The notes beneath the pieces were generated by a model that was not told the origin of the DNA, did no database searches, and saw only the letters and a list, made by a program, of their open reading frames with translations. Made by a program: the position numbers and the translations under genes. A stretch of 9,611 nt of DNA. Origin: JAVJUS01 sp040220455 (GTDB taxonomy: Bacteria; Pseudomonadota; Alphaproteobacteria; DSM-16000; Inquilinaceae). Numbering within the stretch: position 1 is the first letter of the stretch; every line of letters begins with the position of its first letter. Positions 6,565-9,611 of this stretch are shown one piece after another. The DNA is taken from NCBI GenBank assembly GCA_040220455.1, contig JAVJUS010000121.1, positions 1-9,611 on the forward strand. The letters are read 5' to 3'.

Positions 6565-7857
6565 CTACTTGAACCGGGCGGAGCCCTGGCGGGCGGCGGC
6601 GGGGCGTTGGCGCGCGAGCAGGGCGTCGACGTGGTGGCCCTGGAAGAGGGAGACGCCCAGCTTCTGGCCGGTCTCGATCGCCTCGGCGCTGTCGCAGCGG
6701 GTCATGATGATGCGCGCCTGGCCGGCCTCGCGGATGCAGCCGCGCAGCTCGTCGAGCATCTCCGGCCGGGTGCCGGTCGCCAGCTCGTCCGACCAGTAGA
6801 TCTTCATCAGGTCCATGCCCAGCCGCTCGCGATCGATATAGGGCAGAACCAGATAGGTCAGGCCGTCCAGGCAGATGCGGTAGCCCCGCTCGCGCAGGAA
6901 GTCGCGCGCGAAGATGTAGGCGCCCATGTCCGAGAACAGGTCGACCTTCTGGAACTCGACCACCAGCCGGCCGCGCACGCCCAGCCCGATGCCCTGGTCG
7001 AAGCGCTGGAAGTCGTCGCTGAGCACGGTCGAGACGTTGAGGTTCAGGCTGAACGGCCGCTCGGTGTTGGCGTAGTCGCGCAGCACCTGGTTGAGCATCC
7101 GCCGGTCGAGCGACTGGGTCAGATGCTGGAACAGCCAAAGATTGCCGGTCATCGAGGTGCCCGGCATCAGCGCCTGCTCCAGATCCCCGATCGAGACGTA
7201 CATCTCGTGGAAGATCGGGGTGACCTGGCCGTCGCGCCCGATGGCGCAGACGGGCTGGTTGCGAACCATGGAGGAGAGATCGGCGTTGCCGATCTGGCGC
7301 AGGGCGTCGGCCAGGTCCCGGGCCGTCATCGCCGGACGATTGCGCATCGGCGGCGGCGACTGGGCCAAGGCCTCCGACCGGCGCTTGCTTTCGCGGCTGT
7401 GCGCTTCGCTCAGCTCGTGGAAGCGCCGGGCCATGCCGACGAAGCGCTCGTAGTCCGTCTCCAGCGCGTACCAGGTGCAGAAGCCGCCGTCGGTGTGGTC
7501 GTCGGCGTACCGGGTCAGCGGGTCCTCGCTGAACAGGTAGCGCAGCTTGAGGACCGCCTGGTCGATGTCCTCGAACCGGGCGCCCTTGCAGACGAAGACG
7601 ACGTCGTGATTCATCAGGTGGAAGATCGCCCCCTCGAACTGGCGCACCAGCTCCTCGAAGGTCGAGATCGCCACCCGGATGTGGTGGTCCCGGCGGTTGT
7701 GCGGCTGCAGCCGCGAGAGATGGATATGCAGCGCCAGCCGGTCGTCCCGGTGCTTGGAGAGGCGCTCGGCGTAGTCGAGCAGCGCCGATTCCTGCGTGCG
7801 CGACGACCCGCCGGTGCCGGGCGTGCGATCCTCGTGAGCGCTGGCGGCCTGGAGCAT
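6565..7857 (-). CDS. Degenerate EAL-domain protein, possible degenerate GGDEF-like N-terminal region
   Basis: A 430-residue soluble protein, numbered from the ATG at 7857. Residues about 200-415 follow the EAL (c-di-GMP phosphodiesterase) fold: E218 (HEMY in place of EAL), N274 (LNLNVS), E301 (VVEFQ), D331 (CLDGL where active enzymes have DDFG), K352 (KIYW where they have KID) and the late QG (406-407). The second Asp of DDFG, the Asp of KID and the late catalytic glutamate are lost, so it is predicted not to cleave c-di-GMP. Residues about 41-115 (IRVAISTFEELV, then MNHDVVFVCKGA) may be a degenerate GGDEF-like region; this is a weak inference. Charged residues 130-170 probably form a helical linker. 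It may bind nucleotide or a protein partner as a regulator. A TTG at 7902 would add 15 residues; the ATG is preferred, preceded by GGATGAG. Confidence 0.8.
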   Translation of the reverse strand: MLQAASAHEDRTPGTGGSSRTQESALLDYAERLSKHRDDRLALHIHLSRLQPHNRRDHHIRVAISTFEELVRQFEGAIFHLMNHDVVFVCKGARFEDIDQAVLKLRYLFSEDPLTRYADDHTDGGFCTWYALETDYERFVGMARRFHELSEAHSRESKRRSEALAQSPPPMRNRPAMTARDLADALRQIGNADLSSMVRNQPVCAIGRDGQVTPIFHEMYVSIGDLEQALMPGTSMTGNLWLFQHLTQSLDRRMLNQVLRDYANTERPFSLNLNVSTVLSDDFQRFDQGIGLGVRGRLVVEFQKVDLFSDMGAYIFARDFLRERGYRICLDGLTYLVLPYIDRERLGMDLMKIYWSDELATGTRPEMLDELRGCIREAGQARIIMTRCDSAEAIETGQKLGVSLFQGHHVDALLARQRPAAARQGSARFK

Positions 7858-8118
7858 GATCTCATCCGGGACTGCGGGGGGCGCCCCCTCGGACGCGGCC
7901 AAGGGGACGCGCCGGGGGGCGAGGACCCGTGGAAGGCGTGCTGCACCCTACCGGCTCAAAGGTTAAAGGCCGCCTAATCCCTCCGGGCGGGCCGCGGCAC
8001 ATAAGGCGATCCCGCCGATAGCCGGGAAGGCCCCACGCCCCCGCGTGCTACCGTCCACCTCGGTTTCGGGGCCCCGAGAGGGCCGCCCGCGGACCGGATT
8101 GCGAGGGGATCGGCCAGG
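7858..8118. other. Divergent intergenic region between the EAL-type gene and hldE
   Basis: These 261 bases must carry the promoters for both flanking genes. They hold a locally AT-richer patch around 7958-7980 and 8000-8005, and a perfect 12-bp palindrome, TCGGGGCCCCGA, at 8066-8077. AGGGG at 8104-8108 is a plausible ribosome-binding site for hldE. I found no pair of -35/-10 boxes with proper spacing on either strand and no small gene. Confidence 0.45.
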
Positions 8119-9570
8119 ATGGAAGCGACCGCGGTGATCGAGGCGATGGCGAGTGCGCGCGTGCTCGTCGTCGGCGACGCGATGCTCGACCGATTCGTCT
8201 ACGGCTCGGTCGACCGGGTCTCGCCCGAGGCGCCGATCCCGGTCCTGCGCATGACGCGCGAGGCCCTGATGCCGGGCGGCGCCTGCAACGTCGCCGCCAA
8301 CCTCTCCGCCCTTGGCGCCTCGGCGGTGCTCGCCTCCGTGGTCGGCGGCGATCCGGAGGGCGGCGACCTCGCCCGCCTGGTCCGCGAGGCGATCGGTGCC
8401 GAGCCGCTGATGCCGGTCGAGGCCGGGCGGCGGACGACGCTCAAGACCCGCTACATCGCCGGCAGCCAGCAGCTCCTGCGCGCCGATGCCGAGACCGTGA
8501 CCGCGATCCGGCCGGAGACGCGCGCCGCGCTGCTCGACGGCATCGGCGAGGCGGCGCGGCTGTGCGGCGCCATCGTGCTGTCCGACTACGGCAAGGGCGT
8601 CCTCTGCCGGGAGATGATCGCCGGAGTCCTCGGGATCGCCGCCAATACGGGGCTGCCCGTGCTGGTCGACCCCAAGGGCCGCGACTGGGAGCGCTATCGC
8701 GGCGCCGCCGCGCTCACCCCCAACCGCAAGGAGCTGGCCGAGGCGACGGGCATGCCGACCGGGACCGACGGCGAGATCGTCGCCGCCGCGCGCGCCGCGA
8801 TCGCGGCCTCCGGCGTCGGCGCCATCGTGGCGACGCGCAGCGAGGAGGGCATGACCGTCGTCACCGCCCAGGGCAATGTCGCCCATCTGCGCGCCGCGGC
8901 GCGGGAGGTCTATGACGTCTCCGGCGCGGGCGACACGGTGGTCGCGTCGCTGGGCGCGGCGCTGGCCGCCGGGGCGTCGCTGGTCGAGGCCGCCGGCATC
9001 GCCAACCTCGCCGCCGGGATCGTGGTCGGCAAGGTCGGCACCGCCGTGGTCCGGTCCGAGGAGCTGGAATCCGCCCTGCACCATGCCGATCTCGCGCGCG
9101 GCGAGGCCAAGGTCGTGCCGGCGGGCGCGGCCTTCGAGCGGATCGCGCGCTGGCGCGCCCAGGGCTGTCGCGTCGGCTTCACCAACGGTGTCTTCGACCT
9201 GCTGCATCCGGGCCACATCTCGCTCGTCGACCAGGCCAAGGCGGCCTGCGACAAGCTGGTCGTCGGGCTCAACAGCGACGCCTCGGTCAAGCGTCTCAAA
9301 GGCCCCGAGCGGCCGGTCCAGTCGGAAGCCGCGCGGGCGACGGTGCTCGCCTCGCTCGCCGCCGTCGACCTGGTCGTCGTCTTCTCCGAGGACACGCCGC
9401 TGTCGCTGATCGAGCGGATCCGCCCCGACGTGCTGGTCAAGGGCGCGGACTACACGGTCGAGACCGTGGTCGGCGCCGATATCGTCCAGGCCCATGGCGG
9501 CCGGGTGATGCTGGCGCGGCTGGAGGACGGCCACTCCACCACCGGCACGATCGCGCGCCTGCGCGTCTGA
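8119..9570 (+). CDS. hldE: Bifunctional heptose 7-phosphate kinase / heptose 1-phosphate adenylyltransferase
   Basis: HldE (RfaE) makes activated heptose for the LPS inner core: its N-terminal half phosphorylates D-glycero-beta-D-manno-heptose 7-phosphate at C1, and its C-terminal half adenylylates the 1-phosphate after GmhB removes the 7-phosphate. The 483 residues match the fused E. coli-type enzyme. The kinase half (about 1-325) is PfkB/ribokinase-like: VVGDAMLDRFVYG, the PGGACNVAANL motif, LSDYGKGVL, LTPNRKE, and DVSGAGDT with catalytic base D272. The transferase half (about 345-483) has TNGVFDLLHPGH with the HxGH site H363/H366, then GLNSDASVKRLKGPERPV, LVKGADYT and a terminal HSTTGTIARLR. 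The ATG at 8119 is preceded by AGGGG about ten bases away. Both halves are intact and no key residue is missing. Other heptose genes are not in the window but may follow to the right. Confidence 0.96.
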   Translation: MEATAVIEAMASARVLVVGDAMLDRFVYGSVDRVSPEAPIPVLRMTREALMPGGACNVAANLSALGASAVLASVVGGDPEGGDLARLVREAIGAEPLMPVEAGRRTTLKTRYIAGSQQLLRADAETVTAIRPETRAALLDGIGEAARLCGAIVLSDYGKGVLCREMIAGVLGIAANTGLPVLVDPKGRDWERYRGAAALTPNRKELAEATGMPTGTDGEIVAAARAAIAASGVGAIVATRSEEGMTVVTAQGNVAHLRAAAREVYDVSGAGDTVVASLGAALAAGASLVEAAGIANLAAGIVVGKVGTAVVRSEELESALHHADLARGEAKVVPAGAAFERIARWRAQGCRVGFTNGVFDLLHPGHISLVDQAKAACDKLVVGLNSDASVKRLKGPERPVQSEAARATVLASLAAVDLVVVFSEDTPLSLIERIRPDVLVKGADYTVETVVGADIVQAHGGRVMLARLEDGHSTTGTIARLRV

Positions 9571-9575
9571 GGGGA

Positions 9576-9606
9576 CGGCCGGCCGACGCGCCGGGCCGCG
9601 GCCCGG
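9576..9606. other. GC palindromes after hldE
   Basis: CGGCCGGCCG (9576-9585) and CCGGGCCGCGGCCCGG (9591-9606) are each perfect palindromes just after the hldE stop. They could form the stem of a terminator, but the window ends before any T run could be seen. GC-only palindromes are common by chance in DNA of this composition. Confidence 0.3.
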
Positions 9607-9611
9607 CCGGG

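Noticed and set aside
7858..7902. TTG start at 7902 for the EAL-type gene
   Set aside because: TTG is a rare start; the extra 15 residues have no family-like character, and the ATG at 7857 has a partial ribosome-binding site. It cannot be excluded.
6607..7977. A 456-codon plus-strand frame opposite the EAL-type gene
   Set aside because: Antisense shadow with repetitive valine, alanine and aspartate content and no recognisable domain, whereas the minus strand reads as a coherent EAL-like protein.
7963..9534. A 523-codon minus-strand frame opposite hldE
   Set aside because: It is the antisense shadow of a fully motif-complete hldE and shows no domain; its Asp/Gly/Arg/His-rich composition is a GC artefact.

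Overview
The window is very GC-rich by eye (not counted) and densely coding. Its gene content points to an alphaproteobacterium, probably of the Rhodospirillales/Azospirillales type: an xerD-accA gene pair, a RegB/RegA redox two-component system with family-typical sequence, a fused hldE gene, and an intergenic palindrome with TAGAGCAT ends of the sort scattered through alphaproteobacterial genomes. The taxon is inferred from protein family resemblance recalled from memory, not from a search.

Layout. (1) 1-927 (+): the xerD tyrosine recombinase, running in from the left edge, followed by a hairpin with a T6 tract. (2) 1147-2103 (+): accA. (3) 2104-2256: a convergent intergenic gap holding two neighbouring long palindromes. 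(4) 4091-2257 (-): a two-gene operon, an ABC-type ATPase whose stop overlaps the start of a cation diffusion facilitator (CDF) metal exporter with a histidine-rich N-terminus. No ABC permease lies beside it. (5) 4164-6091 (+): regB and regA in tandem, 2 bp apart, divergent from the ATPase/CDF operon across only 72 bp. (6) 6092-6531 (+): a broken zone with the C-terminal scrap of a trypsin-like (GDSGS) peptidase, overlapped by a small intact 80-codon gene with a good ribosome-binding site. (7) 7857-6565 (-): a protein with a degenerate EAL domain and a possible degenerate GGDEF-like region. (8) 8119-9570 (+): hldE, complete, followed by GC palindromes up to the window edge.

How it fits together. 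Most of the window is housekeeping: chromosome dimer resolution (XerD), the first step of fatty acid synthesis (AccA), redox control of energy metabolism (RegBA), and activated heptose supply for LPS inner core (HldE). The accessory or less understood parts are the permease-less ATPase plus CDF pair, the peptidase relic with its small companion gene, and the catalytically degraded EAL protein. I see no phage, insertion sequence, CRISPR array, tRNA or rRNA. Nothing forms a clearly new multi-gene system; the best leads are the ATPase-CDF operon, the degenerate EAL protein, the peptidase-relic/small-gene locus and the palindromes.
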